64,000 nt of DNA from Neocallimastix lanati (nom. inval.) (lineage: Eukaryota > Neocallimastigomycota > Neocallimastigomycetes > Neocallimastigales > Neocallimastigaceae): NCBI GenBank assembly GCA_016946835.1, contig JACVTC010000001.1:480501-544500 (forward strand), written 5' to 3'. Positions 13,301-24,400 of the stretch are shown here, piece after piece (position 1 is the stretch's first letter; each line of letters starts with the position of its first letter). The notes below the pieces were generated by a model, which saw only the letters and a list, made by a program, of their open reading frames with translations, searched no databases and was not told the DNA's origin. The translations under genes and the position numbers were made by a program.

Positions 13301-14824
13301 GTATTTTAAAGAATTTGTCAAATGTAAGGAGGAACCTGAATCTAAAATCCAAGCTGTAAGGTCGTTATAGGAAGAAGATGTTATTTCATTAGTTACCTGA
13401 GGACTGGAATTATTTTTTATTACGTATCCTAAAAACGAGTAGTTTTCAGTATTGTAATCCTTTGATAAGGAGTTATTATTGTTGGTATCATTGATATTGT
13501 TTTCGAGTGAATTTAATTGCTTGTAGCTTTTGTGTTTGTATCCTTGTTTAATTGTTGAATGTTTGTGATATTTGTTATTATTTTTCAATTGACTTTTAAA
13601 TTTCTTATTTTTTATTAAATTGAATCTGATGGGTTTGTTGAATTTTCTGCACTCCTTGGCATAATGTCCGAATTTGTTGCATAGATAATATTTTCCATTT
13701 CTATATGTTCTTTTGTTTTGGGATGAAAAGTGCTTTTTATTTGTACTTGAATCTGAGGTAGTCAAAAATATTTGTTTTGTGGATTCCTCAGATTTTAATG
13801 ATTCTTTTAAATTGGAAAAAACGATATCGGGGATAACATTCTTCACGTATTGGCAGAGTTTGTTCCAATCGTGTTTGTATTGGAATACGTTGATGAATCT
13901 TAAGTTTTCAGGGAGTGCTCTATTGAGTATTCCCGCTTTAGTACTAGGTTCCATGTCGTGATCAATGTTTTTTTAGAGTTCATCGATCAAGTTCTGCAGA
14001 GTAGCTATGGATATATTTATATCTTGTTCTTCGTTATATTTGAGAGAATTTAATTTCTTTTTGATTTCCATACATCTTCTCTCGTGACTAACGGTAAAGG
14101 ATTTTTCTAGTGTCTTCCATGTTTCAAAGGCGGTTTTTCCTTGGCTTGCGATAATTTTCCTTGTTTCTTCACCTAGACTATTTATGATGATCCATTTTAC
14201 CATAACGTCACTTTTAATATCCAGAAGGCTTGTTTCTTTGTCATATACCAGACTTGGGTCAAATTGGTCAATTAAGTAATCATCAGGATCATCTTTGATG
14301 TCTCCTAAGTTTTTTTTACCTTTCTCGTTAAGGCATAACTTTCGAGGTTATTGATCATTAGTAGATATAGAATATTAGTTCTCCAATCTGGGTAGTTTTC
14401 TGTAGTTAATTCAACTACCCGATTAAAATTTTCAGAATAAGTAAAACTGATTCCCTTTGGAGTTGGTTGTTCGTTTTCACTGACAAGGGTTGGTTGGTTT
14501 GATGTTTGACGTCTTCTCATTTTATTTTGACTTCTTAGATGTTGTGATTTTTTGAAAAAAAAAATTTTTTTATTACAAATATAATGAATATTATTAAGAT
14601 GTATTTGAAGAGCTACAAAAAGATTATTATTGAGCAATTCAAAGTTATACGAATAATGTTATTATTTTCAGTATTGTGTTTAATTAATTTCAATATTATA
14701 TTGTAATTTTTTTTTGATATATAATTATTTTGATTGGTTCTAAATAATTATTATTTTATTTTTTTTTTTTTTTATTATTAAGTATTGGTTGGGGAGGAAA
14801 TGAAAAATGAAGTTTAATATTTTT

Positions 14825-15040
14825 ATTGGATAATTTATATTCTTACGTATTAATATATTGTTTTTTCAAATTAGTTCCATGAATCCATGTATTGCCATTT
14901 CATTTAATATAATTTATAATATAATTAGAATATTGGTTAATTTATAATTCTTACATATTAATATGATGTTTATTTTAAATTAGTTCATTGAATCAATGCA
15001 TTGCCAATTTATTTAACATCATGTGTAATGAAATTAAAAT
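14825..15040. repeat. Two-copy ~107-bp tandem repeat in the leader of copia B
   Basis: Units at about 14825-14931 and 14932-15040 share ATTGG(A/T)TAATTTATA, TTAGTTC(C)ATTGAATC and GTATTGCCA/GCATTGCCA blocks. The repeat lies between the 5' LTR and gag. Confidence 0.7.
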
Positions 15041-15058
15041 ATTTATTTATGTATTTAA

Positions 15059-15150
15059 CAATATTCAGCATTATCTTTTAATAAACGCTGACCAATATTC
15101 AGCATTATCTTTTAATAAACGCTGACCAATATTCAGCACTATCTTTTAAT
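15059..15150. repeat. 34-bp tandem repeat, 2.7 copies, leader of copia B
   Basis: The unit is CAATATTCAGCATTATCTTT followed by TAATAAACGCTGAC. It is repeated twice exactly and followed by a 24-base partial third copy with one change. There are no spacers, so it is not a CRISPR array. Confidence 0.9.
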
Positions 15151-15225
15151 ATTATTAATTTCACTTATTAAAAGACGTATATATATTTATTTAATTCTTA
15201 TTTAATTCGTTATTAAGAAGAGTCA

Positions 15226-15241
15226 ATGAGACTCTTAATCT
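15226..15241 (-). promoter_or_regulatory. Putative primer binding site of copia B (half-tRNA-Lys type)
   Basis: The plus strand reads ATGAGACTCTTAATCT, identical to the anticodon arm of eukaryotic tRNA-Lys(CUU) as I recall it. The element RNA (minus strand) would therefore pair with that tRNA. The site directly follows the end of the 5' LTR (15242), as a primer binding site should. By analogy with Drosophila copia, which uses an internal fragment of initiator tRNA-Met, a cleaved tRNA half is inferred as primer. Confidence 0.65.
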
Positions 15242-15335
15242 ATTAAAAACAATAAATGAGAAACAGCACATTAAAATATTTTATTGTTAAGAATTTAAGA
15301 TTGATTTTATTTCGTTATACAATTTTTACTATATA
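15242..15335 (-). repeat. Partial 5' LTR of copia B
   Basis: Matches the inner part of the 3' LTR (10205-10300). The match stops at about 15335, where gypsy C begins, consistent with insertion of C into this LTR or with loss at its edge. Confidence 0.75.
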
Positions 15336-15741
15336 TATTGTTAAATATATTAGCAATAGATTGGTGTTTGCCGGGATATCACTCAATTATTCAACTTTAT
15401 TTATTATTTTATTTTATTAATTATGTAAGTAACATTAATATCCTTGATGGATGGATTATAGTTTATCTATTCCTAATATGTAGACTTCTCAAAATTGATC
15501 TTTTTATTGAGAAGTAAAATCGGGAAGAAAGAAAAAAAAGAGAGATTTCTAATTCTTCAAAATATTATTTATTTTTATAGTATTTCATTACAAATATTTT
15601 TTGGACATAATGTAAAAATACTAATGGCTGAAATAATATATTATGTCCATTTATTTAATTGTAGTGGCGCATATATTATAAAGTGTGGCGCATATATTAA
15701 AGAAAAGGATTTTTGATTTTAATTATGAGACATACATTACA
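15336..15741 (-). repeat. 3' LTR of gypsy C (inferred)
   Basis: The minus strand starts TGTAATGTATGTC right after the purine tract AGGGGGTAG (15742-15750). The lower end is placed where copia B's LTR sequence resumes, giving about 406 bp. No second copy was found, so the limits are provisional. Confidence 0.55.
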
Positions 15742-15750
15742 CTACCCCCT
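15742..15750 (-). promoter_or_regulatory. Polypurine tract of gypsy C
   Basis: AGGGGGTAG on the minus strand, directly before TGTAATG. Confidence 0.7.
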
Positions 15751-18700
15751 TCAAGCCCCAGATTATATAGGAGAATTGCTGGAGATATTATTAAAGTGAG
15801 CCAGTATGTCAGAGAATAGTAGTCGTCCTCGTCTATAATTGAGGAATCCACCCATTTATTTGAAAACCCAGGCTCTATGTAAGATACTAAGTATTCGCAA
15901 TTTTGGTTTTCTGGATTAATTCTGCAATTTAAAATTGAATGAATTTCTGGAGAGTGATCAATATCAGAGAGAGACTTACTTCGTTTAGTAAAGGGTTCTA
16001 ATTCACAAATATTGAAAATATCATATTTACGCGGAAAAGGGGAATTCGAAAGATTTAGTTTGTAGTTATTAAATTCTAAGGCCTCCATAATTTTGAAAGG
16101 TCCGTATTTCCTCGGGCATAATTTTGTTGAGGAGTATGGAATATAATTGGAAGGTCTTTTCAACCAAACTAGGTCTCCAACTTTGAAGGATGGAGGGAAA
16201 CTTCTTTTTGAATCAGCATAGTGCTTGTAGAGTTCTTGGGAAGCAGCTAATACGTGTTTTAGTTTTTTCACATTCGCAGCGAAATCTGGGATATGGAAGA
16301 CTTTACCAGATGTAGAGATGGCAGAATTGCTGAGTGGAGAGAATGAAGGTAGGAACCCATTGAATGCTAAGAATGGTGGTTGTCCAGTGCATGAATTCTT
16401 ACTGTTGTTGTAGATAAATTCGATTAAATACAACCAATCCAACCAGTCTTCAGAAGGGTAAGCTCTAAGGAAACATCTGATGAATTGTTTAATAGACTGA
16501 TTCAACCTCTCGACTTGTCCTACAGTAGTATGATGACCGGTAGTAGCAGTGCTATGCTTAATAGAAAGGATACCCATTATTTCGTTCCATAGTTCGCTTG
16601 TGAACTGAGAACCACGGTCAGTTATAATTTCGGTTGGTAGTCCATGAAGGTAGAAGACACTTTTAAGGAAAACAATAGCAGCTTCGTTAGCAGTGGGAAC
16701 TCCTGGAAAGGCGTAAAGGTGGACCATTTTAGTTAGCCTATCGCATGAGACCATAATCGAAAAATCTTGGTTTCTTGATGGAACATTAGTAATGAAATCT
16801 ATCTCTACGACTTTCCAAGGACAAAACGGAATGTCCAGAGGGATCATTTCACCGTAAGGTTTATGACGAAAGGACTTCATACTGGAACATATCTTACAGG
16901 ATTTTACGTAGTTTTGAACGTCTTTCATCCAAGCAGGCCAGTAAAAGTTTCTACTGATTAGTTCGGCGGTTTTCCCAATTCCTAAATGTCCTGCAGATGC
17001 ATAGTCATGATAGGCGGAGAGAATTTCCTTTCTGAAAGATTCAGGAACGCAAATCAATCCGTTAAAGAGAAGGAAGTTGTTCTCTAAAGAAAATTTAGAC
17101 AAGTTATATCTGCGAACGTGCTTTAATTCGGACTCGTTCCCGTTTAAGACATTAATTATTGGACCGAGAATTGGTTTATTTTAATTAGGTTGAGTAAGGA
17201 AGTGTCGTTAGCAAGGTTTAGGAAGCAGTCAAAGGAACATTTACATGGATCGAGGATTGATTCATATTGGATATCTTGATCGTTTGAATAGTCAGGGCGC
17301 CTTGAAAAACTATCAGCCCTTACGTTCATGGATCCTGGTCTATAAATAACTTTGTAGTTGTAGTAAGACAAAATTTCCTGCCAATGCGCTTGACGCATAC
17401 TTATCTTTTGGGGTTTGATAGCAAATAATAAGTTTCTATGGTCTGTGAAGATCTTGATTGGCTCCTTTGCTCCAATAAGTAGGTGTTTCCATTCCTCGAG
17501 ACCTGTAATGATGGCAAGTAATTCCTTATCTGTAATTGAATAATTACGTTCGGCTTTGGTGAAAGAACGAGAGTAGTATCCTACTGGATGTAGTTTTCCT
17601 AGTTCATCTCTATGCGACAGGATACACCCTAAAGCATAATGTGAAGCATCGGTCTCTAAGATAAAGGGTTTCTCAGGATCGGGAAGTAACAGTATTGGTG
17701 CGGTAGTTAAGAGCTTCTTAAGTGTGTCGAAAGATTTCTGACACTCCTCATTCCAATCGAAATCAGTACCTTTCTTAGTTAAATGGAAGAGTGGGCTTGC
17801 TATTAATGAAAAATTCTTTATAAACCGGCGGTAGTAATTTCCGAATCCAAGAAACGACTGGACTTGTTTCACAGTTGTTGGTTCCGGCCAAGACAGAACT
17901 GCTTCTAGCTTTTTTGGATCTGTCTTGATGAACTTCCCAGATATGACATGACCTAGGAATTCCAGTTCTTTTACGTGGAACAAGCATTTCTCTAGGTTCA
18001 CAAGTAGGTGGTTTTCCTTAAGAGCTTTCAGCACGGCTTTGACGTGTTCTTTGTGTTCTTCAAGTGTCCTAGAATATATAAGGATATCATCTAAATAAAC
18101 AACAACAAATTTATTAATAAAATCGTTTAAGACAAAATTTATAAACCTTTGAAAAACAGCTAGAGCATTGGTGAGCCCAAAAGGCATTACCAAATACTCA
18201 TACTGACCCCGACGAGTACGAAAAGCGGTTTTGTATTCGTCGCCTTTTCTTATTCGTATGAGGTTGTAAGCTGCTTTAAGATCCAATTTAGTAAAATAGT
18301 TGGATCCTCTTATCTCTTCAAAGAATAGATTATATAATGGTAAAGGATACGAATCCTTTACTGTAACTTCGTTTAACTTTCTATAGTCTACGCAGAAGCG
18401 TAGAGATCCATCCTTCTTCCTTTGAAAAAGTACTGGGTATGCTGCTGGTGATTTTGAAGGACGGATGAATCCTTTTGCTAAATTTTCGCTGATGTACTTG
18501 TCAGCTTCTTCGGATTGCGTAGGATTCATCGGGTAAATTGGTCCTTTAAAAAGACGAGCCCCAGGAAGCAACTCAATCTCGCAATCAAAACCAATCCGAT
18601 GGGGAGGTAACTGGTTATTTAATTGCTGATTAAATACGGAAGAGTACTCTCGATACTCTTCCGGGAGCTGCTCAAGGTTCGAAATATTTCCATCTTCAAT

Positions 18701-20145
18701 CAATACGAAAGAGACCTTATTTCTATTTAGATCCTCTAACAGTAATGATGAATCCATCGAACCTATTTCTTCCTCGTTGAAGTAGGGTTGGTAACCCTCT
18801 TTTCCAACCTTGAAGCCTATCCTGAGGTCAAATAAGGTATGTATACCTAGCAGGCACCCATAAGGAATATTTTTCGAAAGCATAAAGAGAAGTTCTTGTT
18901 TTTTCTTGATTATTTTTCCTTCATCATTAGGTAGTTTAAGCTCGACACTCAACTCTTGAGTGATGTTATTCGAGACTTCCTCTTGGTTTGGAAATATGAT
19001 TTTAGTTCTATCCCTTAATAGTGGTATCCCCTAGTCGTGAGCAAGGTCTTCGTTAACTAGATTTACCCCGGAACCGGAGTCCAATATGGCAACGGTTTCC
19101 CTCACGTCACCGGTAGATGGAATTTTCATCCGCAATTTGACCTTGATGAAAATCCTTGGAATAGACCCAAGAGGAGTATTCATGAAGGAGAATTTATTCA
19201 CTGGATTCCCAACTTTATTTATTGGAAATCCCTCTTTGAGTTTTTTGGTCCCATTCTATTCTTCGTATCAATATGTTTGTTGTGATTAATATTACTATTT
19301 TGGGACATACTATTCTTATTGTCAAAGCAGGGTAATACCCGTCCCCCCTGCTTGATTTTAAATCTATACGTGTCAACCCCGAGTCTACCATTAGGATTCG
19401 TTACAATAGTAATCAACAGTGCTATGAAGGTAGATTTGAAAGTTTATCTTGTTTTTGTCTTCCGTTAAGAATTTCACAACAGTTTTCGGTACCGTCTGAA
19501 TGGATTTGATCTTTTTAAACTTTGTTGGAAACGAAAGATAGATAAAGGATTCTAATCTTCTCTCAAACTCCAAGATTTGCTATTTTTTTTTTTTTTTTTT
19601 TAATTCTTTCCATAATATCAAATATTTCATCGATTTTGGTTTTATTACATCCTCTTCTATTCCATAAGATTCTTGACCCTTAAAAAAGTATATCATCTTC
19701 CATCCAGTATTGACTATCGGCAGATTTTTTTTTGGGTTGTCATATAACGATTTCGGTTTCTGTATGATTTCAAATTCATGATTTCCTATTCTTATTGTAT
19801 TCCAGAATTTCTTTAGATACATTGGTAGTCAGTATCGTACTTGCAAGCCCATCACAGGCCTTGGCGTCTTCAATTTGTTTTTTCAAGTTTCTCGGCTTGT
19901 TTCTTGATAGATTCATTATTCATTCAAATCATTTATTTTTTAATTCCTTAAGGCTTTCTTTGAGGTTGGGTTGCTTATTAAGTCGGTTTCAGTGTATTTT
20001 TAATATTTTTTTTCGACTTAAGCTTAAGAACATTGTCAATAGAGGAATTTCCATTCATCAAAATTGGTCATGTAAAAGGCGTTCATCTGGTTGGAGTTTA
20101 ATTTTAATTTTTTGAGACATGTCGTTTTGTTTTTTCTTGGAGTAT

Positions 20146-20159
20146 TGAGACTCTTAATC
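20146..20159 (-). promoter_or_regulatory. Putative primer binding site of gypsy C (half-tRNA-Lys type)
   Basis: The plus strand TGAGACTCTTAATC repeats 14 bases of the copia B site and of the tRNA-Lys(CUU) anticodon arm. It lies about 25 bases upstream of the gag start at 20120. The sequence on either side differs from copia B, so the shared block is not just homologous flank. Confidence 0.55.
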
Positions 20160-20394
20160 CTATTTTGAAATTGAAATGGTTTTAATTTAAGTATTAAATA
20201 TATTTTTATTAATAAAATAATATTAAAATATGAATTTATTAAATTTAATATTTAATTAAATAAATTTAAAATTATAAAACAAATAAATAAATTCTTTATA
20301 AATGAATAAATAAAATTATATTTATAATTAATAAATTACATAAATAAATAAATATAACTTCTCCCAATAAGAGATACTAAACCTGACGTACTTT

Positions 20395-20580
20395 ATTATC
20401 ATATTATTTAAGGAAATATTTAATAATTATATAAATATAAATATAAAATAATAAGAATTTAATTAAAACATTGATTTATGCTATAAGATTTATTATTAAT
20501 TATAAATATCATTAATATTAAGAAAAAAAGCCGTATATTAAAAATATTATAATATCATTAGATTTAAATTTGATTTATGA
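20395..20580. repeat. Dispersed repeat R1, copy 2
   Basis: Matches 7050-7232 in the same orientation. The two copies bracket the nested cluster of elements A, B and C. They may be remnants of the LTRs of the oldest element, or independent insertions of a small repeat. Confidence 0.6.
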
Positions 20581-20700
20581 CATTAATTTATGCTTGAATA
20601 ATAAAAACTATTTTAATATTAATTAAGGTTTGAATATTTCATTTTATAATATATTTCAACAAAAATATATATATTAACAAAAATAAAAAATAAAATCATT

Positions 20701-21439
20701 TGTTAAAAGGTTTATTTTTTTAGAATATTTTAAATATAAATATTTCATTTATTAAAATATGAACTTGTAACTTTAAATTAAAGTTTTTATGAAGTTCATA
20801 ACCCTCAGATATAAATAAATAATTAATATTTATTTATTAATTATAAAATTGGTTTTATTTATTTTATTAATATTATTTTTTTTTAAAAAAACGAGTTAAA
20901 GAACTACTTTTTTTTATATTAAAATTATTTTCTTTTATATTTCTTCTCGTATATTTTTAGAAGTAAATTTTTAACTATTTAAAGTTTTAATTTCTCTTTT
21001 AGCTAATTCTTACTTAAAATTACATTTATTTTTCGTAAAATAAATATCTTCATATATTATTAATATATTTTTAATAAATTATATAATTTAGTATTTAAAT
21101 AATTATAATTATTCTTAAAATAAATATTTTCTTATAATACTAATATATTTCTAATTTAATAAATTATATAATTTAGTATTTAAATAATTTTAATTATTCT
21201 TAAAATAAATGTTTTCCTATAATATTAATATATTTCTAATTTAATAAATTATATAATTTTTTATTTAATCAATTATAAGTTTATATGTATTAAGATATAA
21301 TAATGTATGAGATAATATATGACAATTTTAAAATATTAATTTTCATTGTCATGAAATATTTAAGTTATATAATTAAATTAATGTTAATCATCTTTACATA
21401 TTTATTTACTTTTATATTATTTGTAATAATTTCTTTTCA
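20701..21439 (-). repeat. 3' LTR of gypsy D
   Basis: Starts TGAAAAG (minus strand) after the purine tract and ends CCTTTTAACA at 20701, so it has TG...CA termini and spans about 739 bp. It aligns with 26054-26700. Within about 21050-21270 a roughly 80-bp unit containing TTTCTAATTTAATAAATTAT is tandemly repeated about three times. Confidence 0.85.
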
Positions 21440-21455
21440 ATACCTCCTTCCTTTA
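21440..21455 (-). promoter_or_regulatory. Polypurine tract of gypsy D
   Basis: The minus strand reads AAAGGAAGGAGGTAT just before the LTR start TGAAAAG. Confidence 0.75.
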
Positions 21456-24400
21456 GACATCATTAGATGATTAAAAAGTCGAGAATGTTATAAATGATAT
21501 AAAACATTTAGAAATAAAAATAGTGATATTCTGTAGATATTGTTCTAAAATTTTTTGTTGACATTATTGTATAAAATGGTTTTTACGTCTTTAACGTGAA
21601 TATTCCTTTCCAATTTTTTTTTTTTTTTGTATCTAAGGTTTCTTGAACAAGAGCGTTATATTTGGACGTTTTTTAAAACTCTAATAAAAGGGCCGATGAA
21701 ATAAGGGTCAAGTTTTCTTCTACCTATATATCTAATTAAAACCAATTCACCAGATTTATATTTGTGTTAACATTCCTTCTGTGGACTTTAGCTCTTTGTT
21801 GCCTATAGGAATGTGTATATTGTATAATGTCAATAGCTTCCTTTTACCCATTTTTGATGTCAGACAAAGCGTCTTAGACTATATTCTTCTTCTTCTGACT
21901 CCTTCTCTTCTTTCTTGATATCAGGAAGGACAACGCTCAAAGGTATCAATTTTTTTATAAGAATTAATAGCAGATTCAGTACAGACTTTTGAATTACATG
22001 TATCATCCAAAGCTTCTGGAGCAGCTTCTTGTCTAATTGTTATCAAACCACTGATCTTTTCTTCCATACAAGAATTCAAAACTACTAAACCCCGTAACAC
22101 TTAATTTAGTGGTCCTAAGAGCCCAAAGGGTAGCTGTCATCTAAAGATCCCAGTCTTCTTGATTTATACAAAGGTGTCTCAATATTATCTCTATTTCTTT
22201 ATTCCTGTTTTCGGCTAGTCCGTTAGCTTCTGGATGTCTTGGAGAAATAAATCGAATCCAGGAACCATATAAGTCGATCATCATTTTTTGGTAATATCTG
22301 CTATAAACTGTCTTTTCTTTTATCGGTTATGATCACTTCTGGTAAACCATGTCTTTGAAAAGACATCTCGAAGTAACATTATAACATCGGTAGCTTCTAT
22401 ATTCTTTAAAGGGACAGCTTCTAACTCATCTTGTGAAATAGTCAACTAAAATAATGATAAACCTATATCCCTTTTCGGTAGTTTGGCAAGGGACCAATGA
22501 CATCAAGACCAACTCTTGCAAAGGGTCATTCTACTTTGGAGACGTTGTTAAAAGTGTTCTTTGGAACAGGGGAAGGCCTATAACCATTGACCAATTTAGG
22601 CATGTTTTGACTGTTTCTTCAACTTCATTTCTTATGCCTTTCCAATAATAAGCTTCTTGTAATCTGGCGAGTGTTTTAGCGATACCTTCATAGCTGACAA
22701 GATGAGCCTTCTTAACAAGTTCAGCTTTAAGATGATCATCTTCAATCACCTTAAGAAGTTTACCACTTTTATTTTTTTAAAAAAGAGTTCAATCTTAAAG
22801 AAAATAATTTTTCTTAACAAAATCAACCAAGGAAGCAGGGAAAGCATCAGCGATAATACTGTCATTTTTAAGAATTCTTTGAATAGAAAATACATTAAGT
22901 AGGAAGACGTGATAAAGCGTCAGCAAGGACATTATTCTTACCTTTTTCATTAAAGAATATTTACTTTGAATTCATTAAAGAGGGAAATCCAACGGGTATG
23001 GAGATCGGACATAGGAATACTCTTCTTAAAGTATCCTACAAGGGATTTATGATCAGTAAAAAGAGTGAAATTATAAAACGAAAAGCAGTAATAAAGAGCG
23101 AAACTTCTTTAAAGCAAAAATAACACCAATACCTTCTTTCTCTGTAAAGGAGTAATTTAATTCGGCTTTTTTTCAAATATCTACTACAGTAGTATATAGG
23201 GTGTTCTTTATTAGTAGATTTATCAACTTGTAGCAATACAGAATCAAAAGCATAAGAAGAAGCATCAGTAGACCAGAATATCGTCCATATAAACAAAGAT
23301 ACATACACCAATAAGCGGCATAAGAATTCTATTCATCTCCTTTTGAAATGAGGCGAGAGCATTGGTTAGCCCAAAAGGCATAACAAGAAAATTGTAGTTT
23401 CCATACTTGGTGCTAAAAGCTGTCTTTTCAATGTCTTTTTTTGTTCATAGGAATTTGATGAAAGCAGCTAAAAAGATCTATTGCTGGAAATACAGAAGCA
23501 CCATGAACAGACTCTAGAAGTTCATCTATGAAGGATAAAAAGAATGAATCTTTAATTGTGACATCGTATATTCGTCTATAATCCATGCACATTCTCCATT
23601 TACCTTTTTTTTCTTGTAAAGTAGCACCGAAAAAGCCCAAGGTAAGTGGGAAGTAGCAATAAGTCTATGCTTCAAAAATTTCTGAATTTCTTCTTTAATG
23701 TCTTTTGATTGTTTTAGTGAGACTTTATATGGTCGTAATTTAATAGGGTTAGGATTTGTAGGATTAATTGTAGGTTCAACATCTGCCACTTTAACATTAT
23801 CAATCAAATCTAGTAATACAACTTCATATGAATTCAAGAGAGATTCTAATTTTTTATTTTCAGATTTATCATATTTTTATTATGAAAATTTTTATATGTA
23901 TCATTTATTAAAATACTCATTAAATTATGATTTATATTATCATTTAGAGATAATTTTAATATTTTTCTATTCGGTAAAGATGAATTAATAGTTCTGGCAA
24001 TATAGGGATCTGTATTGTTTTTCTTAACAAATAGATTATCGTCTAGACCCAAAATTGGGTTATAGTTTCTCTGAGCCTGTCTTCCCAGAATAACATCATA
24101 GTAGGGATCGTTGTCTTCAAAAATCCCGAAGGAGGCGCGAATTTTTATTTGCTAAATTTAATAATTAAAATTACCGTTTTATTTGAAGAGATAATAGTAT
24201 TACTGGCAAATTTAAAATAAACTTTGTTTGTATTTGTAATTTTGTATTTATTAGAAATTTTATTATAAAAGGATTTATTTATCACATTAATTCTGAGCCA
24301 GTGTCGATAAGTACTTTTACATCAAGATCGTCGACTTTGGAGAACATAGAGCTAATGTGAGAACTATTTATTGAATTTATGTGATTAGGTAATTCATTAT

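Larger units (their letters stand above)
10205..15335 (-). mobile_element. Copia element B, relatively young, broken
   Basis: A Ty1/copia element on the minus strand with all parts in order. The leader is 14640-15225. Gag lies at about 13300-14520 (likely start ATG at 14520; CCHC knuckle CNKFGHYAKEC near 13660) and the protease (AWILDSGSSLHLT) near 13310-13350. Integrase spans about 11900-13040 (zinc motif WHRRLGHFNINH...CPVC; core motifs DNGTEF and PHNPQQNGHAERFNG). RT follows at about 10780-11700 (KAKLVARGFSQ, FQIDINAAYLNA, YVDD) and RNase H at about 10460-10760 (KHIDIKYHHVRYL). The 3' LTR and a partial 5' LTR are present. It is broken in perhaps six to eight places, yet the long open domains and few LTR differences over about 90 shared bases suggest moderate age. 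Its 5' LTR is cut off at the end of gypsy C. Confidence 0.9.
15336..20159 (-). mobile_element. Gypsy element C with chromodomain-like C-terminus, broken
   Basis: A Ty3/gypsy element on the minus strand. Gag begins MSQKIKIKLQPDERL at about 20120. Protease (AILDSGSGVNLV) is near 19060-19110. RT lies at about 17800-18550 (FCVDYRKLN, VVVYLDDILIYS) and RNase H at about 17280-17720 (ETDASHYALG; RPGSMNVRADSFSRR). Integrase spans about 15960-17100 (GHLGIGKTAELISRNFYWPA, CKICSSMK; VEIDFI; TDRGSQFTSELW; TTVGQVERLNQ). Its tail reads NCEYLVSYIEPGFSNKWV, which resembles a chromodomain as in chromoviruses. The RT/RNase H and integrase regions are each open over long stretches, so the element is fairly young. 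It is broken in about five or six places. A 3' LTR is seen; the 5' LTR was not identified. Confidence 0.9.

Noticed and set aside
15059-15150. CRISPR-like direct repeats
   Set aside because: Units are head-to-tail without spacers, in the leader of a eukaryotic retroelement.
15222-15245. tRNA-Lys gene or pseudogene
   Set aside because: Only the anticodon arm is present; no acceptor, D or T arm follows on either side. Primer binding site explains position and length better.
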